Assembly (NCBI GenBank): GCA_025356475.1
Contig: JANXSX010000043.1
Coordinates: forward strand, 1 to 64,000
Reading direction: 5' to 3'
Length of the DNA: 64,000 bases
From: Isosphaeraceae bacterium
Lineage (GTDB): Bacteria; Planctomycetota; Planctomycetia; Isosphaerales; Isosphaeraceae
Shown here: piece after piece, positions 25,550 through 34,650 of the stretch
Layout: each line of letters begins with the position of its first letter
Numbering within the stretch: the stretch's first letter is position 1
Program-made: the position numbers and the translations under genes
The notes under the pieces: model-generated
Seen by the model: only the letters and a program-made list of their open reading frames with translations
Databases searched by the model: none
What the model was told of the DNA's origin: nothing

Positions 25550-28282
25550 ATGCGCTGCTCGCTCCGCTTTTCACGACCCGTGCTCACACTCTCCATCGCC
25601 TCGGCGGTCGCGGGAATCGCCCTGGCGCAGCAGGCTGCCCAGAACGCCGGCACGCTTGATGGCCATACCGACCCGGTCTACGCGATTGCATATAGCGCTG
25701 ACGGGAAGACTGTCGTCACCGGCGGGTTCGACAACACCGTCCGTCTCTGGGACGTGGCGACCCGCAAAGAGATCAAGAAATTCGACGGCCACTCGAATCT
25801 GGTCCTCGCCGTTGGTTTCTCCCCCGACGGCAAGAAAGTCGCCTCAGGTGGCCTCGACAAGACGGCCAAAGTCTGGGAGATCCCCGTCCCGGGACCATTG
25901 AGGGAGCTAGGTGGCCACCCGGCCGGTGTCCACGCCCTGGCGGTGAAGCCCGACGGGACACAGGCGCTGGCGGCGTCAGGGAAAATCGTAAAGCTTTGGG
26001 ACGTTGCGGCGGGAACGGCGATCCGCGACCTGGCTGGACACGTGGGCGACGTCGAGTCGGTGGCCTGGCGGGCTGACGGTGCTCAAGTTGTGTCCGGTGA
26101 CAAAGCCAGGACGATCAAGCTCTGGAATCCCGCCGATGGTGCGGTCCAAGGACAGATCGAGACTCCTGCGGACACCATTCTCGGCCTCTCGTACGTCGGC
26201 GACCAACAGGTGGTCTCGGCAGGGTCAGATGGCCTCGCCAGGCTCTGGCAACTCCCAGTTACCGAGCCCAAAGTCATCGACGCCAAAGGCGAGATCAAGA
26301 CCTTCGCCATCAGCGGCGACGGAACCAAGATGGCGACCGCTGGTGGCGATAAGATCGTCAGGGTCTGGAATACCGCAGATGGTGCCTTGATTAAGGAGAT
26401 CCCGACCGGCGAGCAGGCCGTCATCGCTGTCTCACTACGTAACGACGGTGCCCAGGTCGCATACGCCCTCGCCGATAAGTCGGTCGTTATCAATACGGTT
26501 GCCGATGGGGTCGAGGTGAAGGCGATCAAAGAACTTCCCTCGCCAGTAACATCACTGACTTTCCGCCAGGATGGAGCCCAGGTCGCGACAGGTTCGGAAG
26601 ATAACATCATTCGCGTCTACAACGTCGCGGACGGTAAGGAGATCAAAGCACTGCCGGGACATGGCGGGCGAATCAACGCTCTTGCATTCTTGCCGACCGA
26701 TGGTAATCAGCTCATTTCCGGCTCGGCGGACAAGCTGGCCAAGCTCTGGAATGTGGGCGAAGGCAAAAGCATCCGCGACTTCCTCGGCCACGGTGAAGCC
26801 GTTCTGTGCCTGAATCTGAGCCGTGATGGTAAAACGTTGGTCACGGGATCGGCAGATAAGACCGTCAAGGTGTTCTTGGTGGCTGACGGAAAGAACACAG
26901 CAACGATCAACGCACATAATGCACCGGTCAATTCGGTCTACTTGTCGAACGACGGGCTGCGGATCGCTACCGGCTCTGCGGATAACATCGTCAAGTTCTG
27001 GGAAGCGGCAACGGGTCGTGAGCTCCAAGGCTCGGGCGTTCATGCGGCACCGCTCTTGGGAGTTGCGATCACGGCGGACAACAAGAGCGTAATCTCCGCC
27101 GGAGCAGACAATAAAGTCCGGATCTGGACGCCTGCGGCGCTCCGGATCTTCGCGGGACATACAGGACCGATCAATGCGATTGTTGTCAGCCCCAAGAATG
27201 ATCAGATTTTCACAGCATCTGCGGATAAGACAGCTAAAGCATTCAATGTTGCAGATGGCAAGGATCTTCGGACATTTAGCGGACACACTGATGCGTTACG
27301 TTCTATCGCGCTGACCAAAGATGGAGCCAAGCTCCTGACCGGCTCTGCCGACAAGACGGTTCGGACCTGGAACGCAGCCGATGCCAAGCCGATCGCAACC
27401 TACCCCGCACAGTCGGGTGCCGTCCTGTCAATCGCCGCGAGTCCCGACGGCAAGTTGTTGGTGATCGGGCTAGCCGATAACAACGTCAAGGTTTTCGACC
27501 TAACTGCGGTCGACCCGACCAAGGCCGAACGCTCGGTGATTAGTGGACATGGTGGCCCGATCCTTGGCGTGGCGATCTTGGCGGATAATGCGACGGTTCT
27601 GACCGGTTCGGAAGACAAGTCGATCAAAGTCTGGACTGCTCCGACCGCCGGCCCGTTCAAGAACTTCGCCGGTCATGCCGGCCAGGTCTACTGTCTGGCG
27701 TGGCAGCCCGATGGCAAAGGAATCGTCACCGGGGCCGCCGACAAGACGGTCCGCTTCTGGGACCTCGAAAAGGGAGCCCAATCGCGAGCGATCGAGAAGG
27801 CGCATGAGAATGTTGTCTATGCGTTGGCTTTCAGTCCCAAGGGCGACGTGCTCGTGACCGCTGGCGATGACAAGCTCGTGAAGTACTGGAATGCAGCCGA
27901 TGGCAAAGAACTTCGCAAGTCGGAGGGGCACGGAGGGGCAATCTACACGGTCGCCTTCCGCCCTGATGGTGAGCTACTCGCCTCGGGTTCGATCGATAAG
28001 ACAATCCGGCTCTGGAATGTGGCTGATGGGAAAGAAAAGGCCAAACTCGACGGCCACCCGGACGACGTTTATGCCATCGCATTCAGTCCCGATGGCAAGA
28101 AGCTGGCGTCGATCGGCTACGGTGGCAACTTCTTTCTCTGGGATGTAGATACCGCCAAAGTGATCTTCCAGCAGAAAGTCGCGCCCAATACGATGACCTA
28201 TGGGCTGGCCTTCAGCCCTGACGGCAAGCAAGTTGCGATCGCCGCCTCGGATAATAAGGCGTATTTTCTCAACTTGCCGTGA
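25550..28282 (+). CDS. Secreted WD40-repeat protein with 21 blades
   Basis: 910 residues with a signal peptide (about 1-27, ending ALAQ). The rest is WD40 repeats; I count 21 units of about 41 residues, each with GH near its start and a W/Y-x-x at its end (for example LDGHTDPVYAIAYS, VRLWDV). Twenty-one equals three seven-bladed propellers. There is no additional domain. Such proteins act as interaction scaffolds; the location here would be periplasmic or surface. The start is about 200 bases from the divergent giant surface protein gene, and the two may share a regulatory region. Confidence 0.93.
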   Translation: MRCSLRFSRPVLTLSIASAVAGIALAQQAAQNAGTLDGHTDPVYAIAYSADGKTVVTGGFDNTVRLWDVATRKEIKKFDGHSNLVLAVGFSPDGKKVASGGLDKTAKVWEIPVPGPLRELGGHPAGVHALAVKPDGTQALAASGKIVKLWDVAAGTAIRDLAGHVGDVESVAWRADGAQVVSGDKARTIKLWNPADGAVQGQIETPADTILGLSYVGDQQVVSAGSDGLARLWQLPVTEPKVIDAKGEIKTFAISGDGTKMATAGGDKIVRVWNTADGALIKEIPTGEQAVIAVSLRNDGAQVAYALADKSVVINTVADGVEVKAIKELPSPVTSLTFRQDGAQVATGSEDNIIRVYNVADGKEIKALPGHGGRINALAFLPTDGNQLISGSADKLAKLWNVGEGKSIRDFLGHGEAVLCLNLSRDGKTLVTGSADKTVKVFLVADGKNTATINAHNAPVNSVYLSNDGLRIATGSADNIVKFWEAATGRELQGSGVHAAPLLGVAITADNKSVISAGADNKVRIWTPAALRIFAGHTGPINAIVVSPKNDQIFTASADKTAKAFNVADGKDLRTFSGHTDALRSIALTKDGAKLLTGSADKTVRTWNAADAKPIATYPAQSGAVLSIAASPDGKLLVIGLADNNVKVFDLTAVDPTKAERSVISGHGGPILGVAILADNATVLTGSEDKSIKVWTAPTAGPFKNFAGHAGQVYCLAWQPDGKGIVTGAADKTVRFWDLEKGAQSRAIEKAHENVVYALAFSPKGDVLVTAGDDKLVKYWNAADGKELRKSEGHGGAIYTVAFRPDGELLASGSIDKTIRLWNVADGKEKAKLDGHPDDVYAIAFSPDGKKLASIGYGGNFFLWDVDTAKVIFQQKVAPNTMTYGLAFSPDGKQVAIAASDNKAYFLNLP

Positions 28283-28395
28283 TCGATTTTCGCTCGGTTG
28301 CTTGACGATCCGATCGTGGTGGGCGATGCTAGATCGTCTCCCACCGCGATCCTTGTCTCGTGGGCTCCTTTATCCTGGACGATCTGCACGGACTT

Positions 28396-29109
28396 ATGGC
28401 TGACTATACTTACATTGGTGATGAGTTAAATATCTTTTCTGCCGCGAAGCACTGGAAATCCTATCTCAGGAGTCAGATTAAGCCCTACATGGGTCGGAAT
28501 GTTCTCGAAATCGGTGCTGGGCTTGGTGGCACAACTAAGTTCTTGTGTCAGGGCCAATTTCAAAGCTGGATTTGTCTGGAGCCCGATCCTACGCTCGCCA
28601 ATCAGCTCAGCGAGCAGATCCAGGCCGGTCAGTTACCGAGCTGTTGCCAGGTCCAGGTTGGCACCCTCGACGGTCGAGAGCCTTTAGGGAAGTACGACAC
28701 ATTACTCTATATCGACGTGCTGGAACATATCGAGCATGACGCGGCCGAGCTGGTCGCGGCAGCAGGGCAGGTTGCCCCTGGCGGTTACCTCGTGGTCCTC
28801 TCTCCTGCCCACCAGTGGCTCTTTTCGGAATTCGACCGTTCCATCGGTCATTACCGGCGCTACACTCGGGCAGGGTTGAAATCGATCAGCCCCCCTGGTC
28901 TGAATCTTGTTCGCAACTCCTACCTCGACTCGGTCGGCCTCATCGCCTCCCTGGCAAATCGATTCTTCCTTAAGGTCGGCATGCCGACCTCGCGACAAGT
29001 CGCGATCTGGGATGGTCTGATGGTCCCTGCCTCGACTTTCCTGGATCAACTGTTGTTCCAGAGAGTCGGCAAGTCCGTCTTGGCGGTCTGGCAGCGGCCG
29101 GTCTTGTAA
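28396..29109 (+). CDS. Class I SAM-dependent methyltransferase
   Basis: 237 residues from the ATG at 28396 (an upstream GTG at 28360 is also in frame but adds atypical sequence). Motif I is VLEIGAGLGGTTKFL, the acidic residue after strand 2 is in CLEPDP, and LLYIDVLEHIEHD is the motif typical of Methyltransf_11/23 proteins that modify small molecules or lipids. A C-terminal hydrophobic region (about 185-230) may bind a membrane-linked substrate. Relatives occur in polysaccharide and lipid clusters; substrate unknown. It is 113 bases after the WD40 gene. Confidence 0.88.
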   Translation: MADYTYIGDELNIFSAAKHWKSYLRSQIKPYMGRNVLEIGAGLGGTTKFLCQGQFQSWICLEPDPTLANQLSEQIQAGQLPSCCQVQVGTLDGREPLGKYDTLLYIDVLEHIEHDAAELVAAAGQVAPGGYLVVLSPAHQWLFSEFDRSIGHYRRYTRAGLKSISPPGLNLVRNSYLDSVGLIASLANRFFLKVGMPTSRQVAIWDGLMVPASTFLDQLLFQRVGKSVLAVWQRPVL

Positions 29110-29525
29110 GTAGATCCAGAGAAGCGGGCGAAAACGCGACTCAGGACCTTTTGTAGAGTTGGTCGCTCCTCTTGTGGAGAGAGGACCAACCCTTGCATTG
29201 GAAACTCACTTCCTATGTTTGCCTAGGAATACCGTCTTGGACGCTCTGCGTCCTCGTTTTGAGGCGAGCCGCGAGGATGAAAGACGTCTGCAGAGCGTCC
29301 TACAACGCATTCCCACGTGAAACGTAGGAACGAGTTCTAAAGTCGATCGACCTCGAAAAACCAGGAAACTTATTCCGGACCTGTTCCGAAGCTCGTGTCG
29401 GTATGGTGAATGGCCTCGGTGTCCGAGGCGACGCTGGGAAAAAAAGCTAGCACTCTGCCGATCTTAGATCCCAGACGAGAAGCCTCGATTTGGACGCTAC
29501 CCTGACCAAAAACAAATAAGAGGAT
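29110..29525. other. Gene-free spacer holding a palindromic repeat element
   Basis: 416 bases between the methyltransferase and the zinc-ribbon protein, with no protein-like frame. Its central third is the imperfect palindrome listed separately (29196-29335). Confidence 0.6.
29196..29335. repeat. Imperfect 140-bp palindrome, probable dispersed non-coding repeat
   Basis: GGACGCTCTGC (29239-29249) is the exact inverse of GCAGAGCGTCC (29290-29300). Outside these arms, the flanking AT-richer segments are also imperfect inverses (ATTCC...AAAC(A/G)TAGGAA on both sides). I recall similar CAGAGCGTCC-containing intergenic palindromes in other planctomycete genomes. No second copy was noticed in this window. 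Confidence 0.6.
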
Positions 29526-29957
29526 TTAATCTTCCATGATAGATTCATGTTTTCGTTTCTGCTCGTAAGCAGCCAACCACTCATGGGCCCGATCGAGATC
29601 CTCGACCTGGACGTAGACCTTCGGTCGAGCGGCAGACATCGTCAACGCATGCATATCGATCTCGTCATATGTCGCGGGGATACGCAACTCGCCGAGCTGA
29701 TCTACCAAGAATTTGGCTTCGATACCATTTTGAGCTTCGTAAGCGACACAAAGCTCGGGAATTGACGATCCTGCGATCTCTTCCAGGGAATCATCGAGTA
29801 CGACTGCCGGATGATCGCGGAATTCGTCCGCGATCGGCCCGGAATCGTCAGCACTGACGAAACTCGGGTCAGGCACTCCGTCCTTGCTGGTGCCGCACTG
29901 CCAGCAGACCTCGAACGAGGGATCGACTTTGGCATGGCATTTCGGGCAGTCCCACAT
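29526..29957 (-). CDS. Zinc-ribbon protein with DUF2007-like C-terminal domain
   Basis: 143 residues from the ATG at 29957, chosen because AAGGA lies nine bases upstream; the frame is open to 30002. A rubredoxin-like zinc ribbon starts the protein (WDCPKCHAKVD...CWQCG, two CxxC pairs at about 3-24). After an acidic linker, residues about 70-130 look like DUF2007 (AYEAQNGIEAKFLVDQL, PKVYVQVEDLDRAHEWL), the putative signal-transducing domain also fused to zinc ribbons elsewhere. Role unknown. It is 53 bases downstream of hemQ on the same strand. Confidence 0.82.
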   Translation of the reverse strand: MWDCPKCHAKVDPSFEVCWQCGTSKDGVPDPSFVSADDSGPIADEFRDHPAVVLDDSLEEIAGSSIPELCVAYEAQNGIEAKFLVDQLGELRIPATYDEIDMHALTMSAARPKVYVQVEDLDRAHEWLAAYEQKRKHESIMED

Positions 29958-30010
29958 CGTGGAAGTCCTTGCGAAAAGAGGAGGGGGGGAACGGGGGCAC
30001 ACCCGTCAGA

Positions 30011-30904
30011 TCAAGAAATCTGCAAAGTTTCGAGCAGTTGGGCGGCGTTCATGAGGTAACCGAAGTAGAAGTCGCCGAACAATGCATATTTGGCCGAACT
30101 CTCGTCGAACCGCATTGTGTAAACAATATCTTTGAGATAGGAAGGGTTCCGCCCCCAGAGGGTCACCCCCCACTCCCAGTCGTCGAGGCCGGTCGATGAG
30201 GTGATCACCTGCGACACTTTACCTGCGAACTTCATGCCGCTCTTACCATGCTGACTCATCAGTTCTGCGCGTTCATGGTGAGGAAGGGTGTACCAGTTTT
30301 GGGCACCGTCACGCATCTTACTCATGGGGTAAAAGCAGAGGCATGGCCACTCGGGGAACTCGGGAAAGAGGCGTTGCTTATTCATGGGGCCGAGGCGATC
30401 TGAGTAGGCCGTCAGCTTTGTCTTGTACGCAGGACTCTCCGGATCGACTCCTTCCCGTTCGCGAAGGATTCGTCCGTACTCCTCGACGTCAGGGACATAT
30501 TCGGAAATCTCGGTAATTGAGTAAAACGAATATGTGGGTGTCAGGGCCGGCCCCAGACTTGAACATTGGAGGGCGATCTGGACCCCGTGGACGGCCTTGA
30601 GGTCGGGGCCTGCCATGACGATCCCAAAATCGGCCTTGTGGCCCGGTACCGCGAAGCACTGAACCTGGGCAGGAGCGCCCTCACGCGTCTTGTCGAGTGC
30701 GTCTTTGAACTGTTTGACCCCTTTGCGGCGGTCAGTCCGGAACATCCCATTGAGGATCGTGCGATTCACCCGGTAGTAGACATGGAGGAAGTGCCAGCCT
30801 GCTTCAGGAACGAGGGTCGCAGGAAATCGATCCGCTGACGCGGGCCGGTGCCCATGCTGCATTGGCTGGGTGGGGGCAGGAGATGTCTCGGGACCTTGCG
30901 ACAT
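30011..30904 (-). CDS. hemQ: Coproheme decarboxylase HemQ (chlorite dismutase-like fold)
   Basis: Last enzyme of the coproporphyrin-dependent haem pathway: converts coproheme to haem b by two oxidative decarboxylations. 297 residues from ATG 30904 (GGAG upstream); a longer start at 30952 is possible, and the first 40 residues are unstructured. The core shows family landmarks: WHFLHVYYRVNR, YSFYSITEISEY, YPMSKMRDG, the NWYTLPHHERAELMSQHG segment containing the axial His, and DDWEWGVTLW. Actinobacterial and planctomycete HemQ share this pattern. Other haem genes are not in the window. Confidence 0.92.
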   Translation of the reverse strand: MSQGPETSPAPTQPMQHGHRPASADRFPATLVPEAGWHFLHVYYRVNRTILNGMFRTDRRKGVKQFKDALDKTREGAPAQVQCFAVPGHKADFGIVMAGPDLKAVHGVQIALQCSSLGPALTPTYSFYSITEISEYVPDVEEYGRILREREGVDPESPAYKTKLTAYSDRLGPMNKQRLFPEFPEWPCLCFYPMSKMRDGAQNWYTLPHHERAELMSQHGKSGMKFAGKVSQVITSSTGLDDWEWGVTLWGRNPSYLKDIVYTMRFDESSAKYALFGDFYFGYLMNAAQLLETLQIS

Positions 30905-31176
30905 CGGCGAAACGCTCCGGAAGAGGACGGGCTCGGTTGCTGCGGACCTCATCATTGTAAGTGGTTGGCAGTGCGTGGGACAGTGGGGCCAGATACCGAC
31001 CTGCTCAGACCTCTACTCAAAATCCGCAGACGCTCTGCGCGGTTTCGCTCCGAGATTGCAACTTATAGCAAATTCCAAAGAAAGCCTGATGGTCTGATCC
31101 GACTCTGCCGATCCTATCAGTTAGACGGAGGTTCGTCACGAAGAAGTGGCGGTCGTCCTGGGGAAGGATCCCAAAA

Positions 31177-32031
31177 ATGCGTAGTGCATATTCGACGCGC
31201 TGTTGCGTCACCTCAAGCGGTCGTGCGCTCCTGAGTGGAGCACTTTTCGTCACCATGGCCTCTCTTGGCTATGGTCAGTCGATTGCTTCTTCCAATAACC
31301 GGACGAGTCCGAGGGCGCTGCCACCTTTACCTGCCGAGTCTTCGGTGGTCCCGCGTGCCGATGCTGGTGACGACCAGTATGGGATTGTTGGCTCACGGAT
31401 GACATTAAATGGCAATCGCAGCGGGCCTCAAGGGCGGATCGGCTTCCGATGGTTGCAAGTCGAAGGTCCGCCAGTCAGTGACTCGTCCGTTGACGGATAT
31501 CTTCATGAGTTCGTGCCGGTGGTGCCTGGGAAATACCGGTTTGCCCTGGTGGTTGCGGCAGATAAATACATCTCGCCTCCCGACATCATTTCGATCGTCG
31601 TGGTAGCAAGCCCTCCCTCGTCACTCTCGGCACCGCCATCGACGCTGATGGCACCAAGTGTTGAGGCCCTCGCAACTCAGGTTCTCGCCTCAGTCGAAGG
31701 GGGAAGTGTGTTAGGGAACTCGCTCGCTGAGACCTTCGAATCGGTCGCAGGGCGTTTGGACCTTTACCGGTCATACCAAGATCTGTTCGTCGAGCTCTCT
31801 CGACGACTCGAATCCATCCTGCCAACCGACCCTAGCCGTCGCTCGGCATGGATTGAACGAGTGATGACCCCCTTATCCCGGTCGATGGTCGAGACACTCA
31901 GGCTCGAGAATCTCGACTTGGCTCGACCCGACCATCAGACCGCAACACTCACCCTTGGACAACGGATCCGGCTCGCTCAGCAGTTCCGGGCCATTGGTCG
32001 AGGTTTCCGGGCGATGCCGCCCGTCCGCTAG
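31177..32031 (+). CDS. Secreted protein with PKD-like domain, unknown function
   Basis: 284 residues. The first 35 residues contain a signal peptide (GALFVTMASLGYGQS). ADAGDDQYGIVGSRMTLNG, followed by an Arg/Trp strand and GKYRFALVV, is the beginning and end of a PKD/K319-like beta sandwich (about 60-140). The C-terminal half is helical and rich in Arg and Leu, without a motif I recognise. GAAGGA precedes the ATG by eight bases. The next gene starts 34 bases downstream; the two likely form an operon. Confidence 0.8.
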   Translation: MRSAYSTRCCVTSSGRALLSGALFVTMASLGYGQSIASSNNRTSPRALPPLPAESSVVPRADAGDDQYGIVGSRMTLNGNRSGPQGRIGFRWLQVEGPPVSDSSVDGYLHEFVPVVPGKYRFALVVAADKYISPPDIISIVVVASPPSSLSAPPSTLMAPSVEALATQVLASVEGGSVLGNSLAETFESVAGRLDLYRSYQDLFVELSRRLESILPTDPSRRSAWIERVMTPLSRSMVETLRLENLDLARPDHQTATLTLGQRIRLAQQFRAIGRGFRAMPPVR

Positions 32032-32065
32032 TCCCAGATCAACCCTCGATGTGGAGGATTTCGAT

Positions 32066-33187
32066 ATGAGATTGCACGTGCTCAGTTCCCGTCTCCTGCC
32101 CTCGTTGATGATCGTGCTTACCTTGACCGGTCGCGTAGTGACGGCTCAAGACCCGGCGGTCACTAAGCCTCTATCGATGGCGGAGGCCCTTCAAGTCCTT
32201 AGCCAGGAGGGCCGCCCTTGCCTCCTGGTCATGACCTCCGCAGCAAACGCTCGATCCAAGGTTGCTCTGGCGGAACTCGCCGGCGCTCTGAGCGCCGAAA
32301 ACATTACGGTGGCGGATTGGCCGGTCGATGCCGACCCCCGATTCGAGTCCAAGACTCTTCCTCGACTCGCCCTTTATCGAAGGGGGTCGAGTGGCCCCGA
32401 ACTCGCCGGTCAGAAAAATACTCAGGTTGAGCCGACCTCAACACTCATCTGGCTTCGAACACTCGGTATCCTCGCCCAGACGACCAAAGTCGATCCCGAC
32501 CTGGCTCGAACCCAGTATGCCACTCCACAAGCTCCGCCCGTTGCAGCTCCCATGGCTCCCTTCGCTGTTGCGCCTCCTCCAACGGCATTGATGGCACTTC
32601 CGCAGTCGGTCTCGATGGTTAATGTTCCGCCCGCCGCTCCGTTCGCGATTTCGGTACCTTCGGCTCCGATCGTGGTGACCCCGTCGGCTCCCTCAGTCTA
32701 TGTGACGCCGGCCCCCGCTCCGAATGTCTATGTGACCACTGCGCCTCCGAGTGCTCCCAACGTCTACTTGACCCAGGCCGCTCCTCAGCCAGCTCAGCTC
32801 TTTGTGGCAACACCCTCGGCAATCGCTCATGCACCGACAGCGAATGTCGCCTACGCCCCGGTTGCTTATTCTGCAGCTCCTCAAGCGATGCCGCAAACGT
32901 CACAGGTCATGATCCTTCATTCGCCAGGACTCATCGAGAATCTGATCGGCACCGTGGGTGAGCATATGGCGAAGCGAAAATGGCCACGTGTGCAAGTCAG
33001 TTCCAGCCCCGCGACGACAGCAGTCGCCCAGAGCGTTGCTTATCATGCTGGGCCCCAATCCATCCAGATGAGTCCTCAACCTGCTCTTGTGAACCCGCCG
33101 ATCGTGCCTGCACCACCTATGGCTTCTCCACAGGGAACGCAAGTCCCCGAGGCACGACACGGCTGGTTCCATAAACGTCAACCATAA
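32066..33187 (+). CDS. Secreted Pro/Ala-rich protein with thioredoxin-like N-terminal domain
   Basis: 373 residues from ATG 32066 with GGAGG upstream; the longer open frame is not used. A signal peptide (about 1-27) is followed by a domain of about 110 residues that reads like a thioredoxin fold lacking the CxxC (RPCLLVMTSAANARSKVALAELAG, PRLALYRRG). The remainder is a long low-complexity region with repeated (A/P)SAPNVYVT-type units, then a basic segment. Likely an envelope or surface protein of planctomycete-specific type. A strong terminator follows at 33302. Confidence 0.78.
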   Translation: MRLHVLSSRLLPSLMIVLTLTGRVVTAQDPAVTKPLSMAEALQVLSQEGRPCLLVMTSAANARSKVALAELAGALSAENITVADWPVDADPRFESKTLPRLALYRRGSSGPELAGQKNTQVEPTSTLIWLRTLGILAQTTKVDPDLARTQYATPQAPPVAAPMAPFAVAPPPTALMALPQSVSMVNVPPAAPFAISVPSAPIVVTPSAPSVYVTPAPAPNVYVTTAPPSAPNVYLTQAAPQPAQLFVATPSAIAHAPTANVAYAPVAYSAAPQAMPQTSQVMILHSPGLIENLIGTVGEHMAKRKWPRVQVSSSPATTAVAQSVAYHAGPQSIQMSPQPALVNPPIVPAPPMASPQGTQVPEARHGWFHKRQP

Positions 33188-33301
33188 CAACATGTGGTTT
33201 TTCTCCAGGGATGACCGATTCGTTCTGACCAAATTCGGTTTGCCCTGAGATCCAGACACAACGTAAAGGAGGAAATGTTCGGCATCGCCATCCTCACATC
33301 G

Positions 33302-33342
33302 CCCCTCATCCGTTCCCTGCCGGATGAGGGGTCGTTTTCTTT
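33302..33342 (+). terminator. Rho-independent terminator
   Basis: CCCCTCATCCG (33302-33312) pairs exactly with CGGATGAGGGG (33321-33331) around an eight-base loop, followed by TCGTTTTCTTT. It ends the plus-strand pair 31177-33187. Confidence 0.9.
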
Positions 33343-33478
33343 GAAAGCGCAGAACACATGAGTCGAAGAGGTCACTTAATTGAAGTGGCTCAAAACAAGA
33401 CCGCCCCCCCGATTCTCCTCATTTCCTGTTAGAAACAAATGAAGAACGGGAGGGCGACGCCTAGCCTAGATTCTCAAC

Positions 33479-34321
33479 TTATCGAGAAAGCGGACTGATA
33501 CGATCGACCTTGCGATGAAGCGATTGAACCTGACTCTGGAGACCCAGTAAGGAATCGGAAATCTCCTGAATCGGGGCAGTTTGCGTGGTCCCAGCCGGAG
33601 GAGGCCCGGGGGGAACGGTCGAGGGGATCGGAGTCAGGGAAAGCGTCCCTGAGATCTGTCCACTGACCGTTTGGTCACCGATCTTGCCTTGAAACAAGCC
33701 GGTAACACTCGGCGGTCCCGTGCCAGGAATCGCTGGGCTGGACGGGACCAACACTGGAGTGGTCGAGGTCGTCGAGGGCTGGTTGTGCCCAAAGACGAAT
33801 TCATCAATCAGGTCGGTGAGATCGACAATGATATCCGTAGGAACGACACCTCCAAGGGCCCACTTCGCGACGAAGTCGATCCCCATCTTGAGCAAGGCCC
33901 CCCGATGGAGTGTCCCTCCTGCCCGGGATTGGTTCAGGTAAGTGATCAAGCCTCCGAGCTTCGTAATGTCCTGGCCGAGCCTCGCCCGGAGGGTCATGAA
34001 TTTCGCAGCAAGACTGATCGACTGAGCTTGGGCCAAGGCCTGCGGCTCGACTGCGAAGGAAGTCGCTTGATAGGTAGGTACTCCTTGAGCCTGAGCATGC
34101 CCCGTCGCCACCAAGAGCTGCGGCGAGCCGGGGACACCGACCCCCAATGGGATCGGCTGGGCCGCCATTGGAACCATGACGAACTGGGCCGGGGTCTGGG
34201 TTGTGGTCACCTTCGTGTCTCGACCGAATAGAACCCCCGCATCGACCTGAGTCGTCGTCATCAACATCCATCCGAAGAGAACCAACGGAATCATCCCAGC
34301 CCGTCCAAATTCATGTCGCAT
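33479..34321 (-). CDS. Secreted planctomycete protein, unknown function
   Basis: 280 residues. A signal peptide (about 8-28, ending QVDAG) is preceded by a short basic N-terminus; GAGGG lies eight bases before the ATG. The middle is helical (SISLAAKFMTLRARLGQDI), followed by a Thr/Pro/Ser-rich linker and a C-terminal coiled-coil-like segment (LLGLQSQVQSLHRKVDRI). I recognise no family. The start is divergent from the protease at 34651. Confidence 0.75.
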   Translation of the reverse strand: MRHEFGRAGMIPLVLFGWMLMTTTQVDAGVLFGRDTKVTTTQTPAQFVMVPMAAQPIPLGVGVPGSPQLLVATGHAQAQGVPTYQATSFAVEPQALAQAQSISLAAKFMTLRARLGQDITKLGGLITYLNQSRAGGTLHRGALLKMGIDFVAKWALGGVVPTDIIVDLTDLIDEFVFGHNQPSTTSTTPVLVPSSPAIPGTGPPSVTGLFQGKIGDQTVSGQISGTLSLTPIPSTVPPGPPPAGTTQTAPIQEISDSLLGLQSQVQSLHRKVDRISPLSR

Positions 34322-34650
34322 CGGTATTTCCCTCGTTGTTCATCGAACATCATCGGTCATCGCCGCAGAAGTCAAAGCGACCGTGCGGCCCATCCAATTC
34401 CGTAATCACATCCTGTTGCACCAACATCCTACACGATGGATTCAAGCCAGGCGGTGAGTTTTATGTCTGGATGGCAAAATATTTTGCAATTATCTCGACA
34501 ATTCACGATCTTTATCGCTCCAAGTAGCTTTGCGAATGCGGATTTCGGGACAATCATGATTACGCAAATTGCATTTGCGGAATTTCAAGGTAAGTTTTGA
34601 GGTGTGACACGACTTTACCGACTGCGGGATCAAGACGGGGAGAGTTGACA
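34322..34650. promoter_or_regulatory. Divergent AT-richer intergenic region
   Basis: 329 bases between the starts of the secreted protein (minus) and the serine protease (plus). No gene is visible. It must contain both promoters; its A+T content is higher than that of the neighbouring genes. I could not assign specific elements. Confidence 0.4.

Noticed and set aside
33275-33361. 28-codon ORF with AGGAGG directly upstream
   Set aside because: The AGGAGG is only two bases from the ATG, and the frame runs through a perfect terminator hairpin (33302-33342). It is more likely the tail of an untranslated region than a gene.
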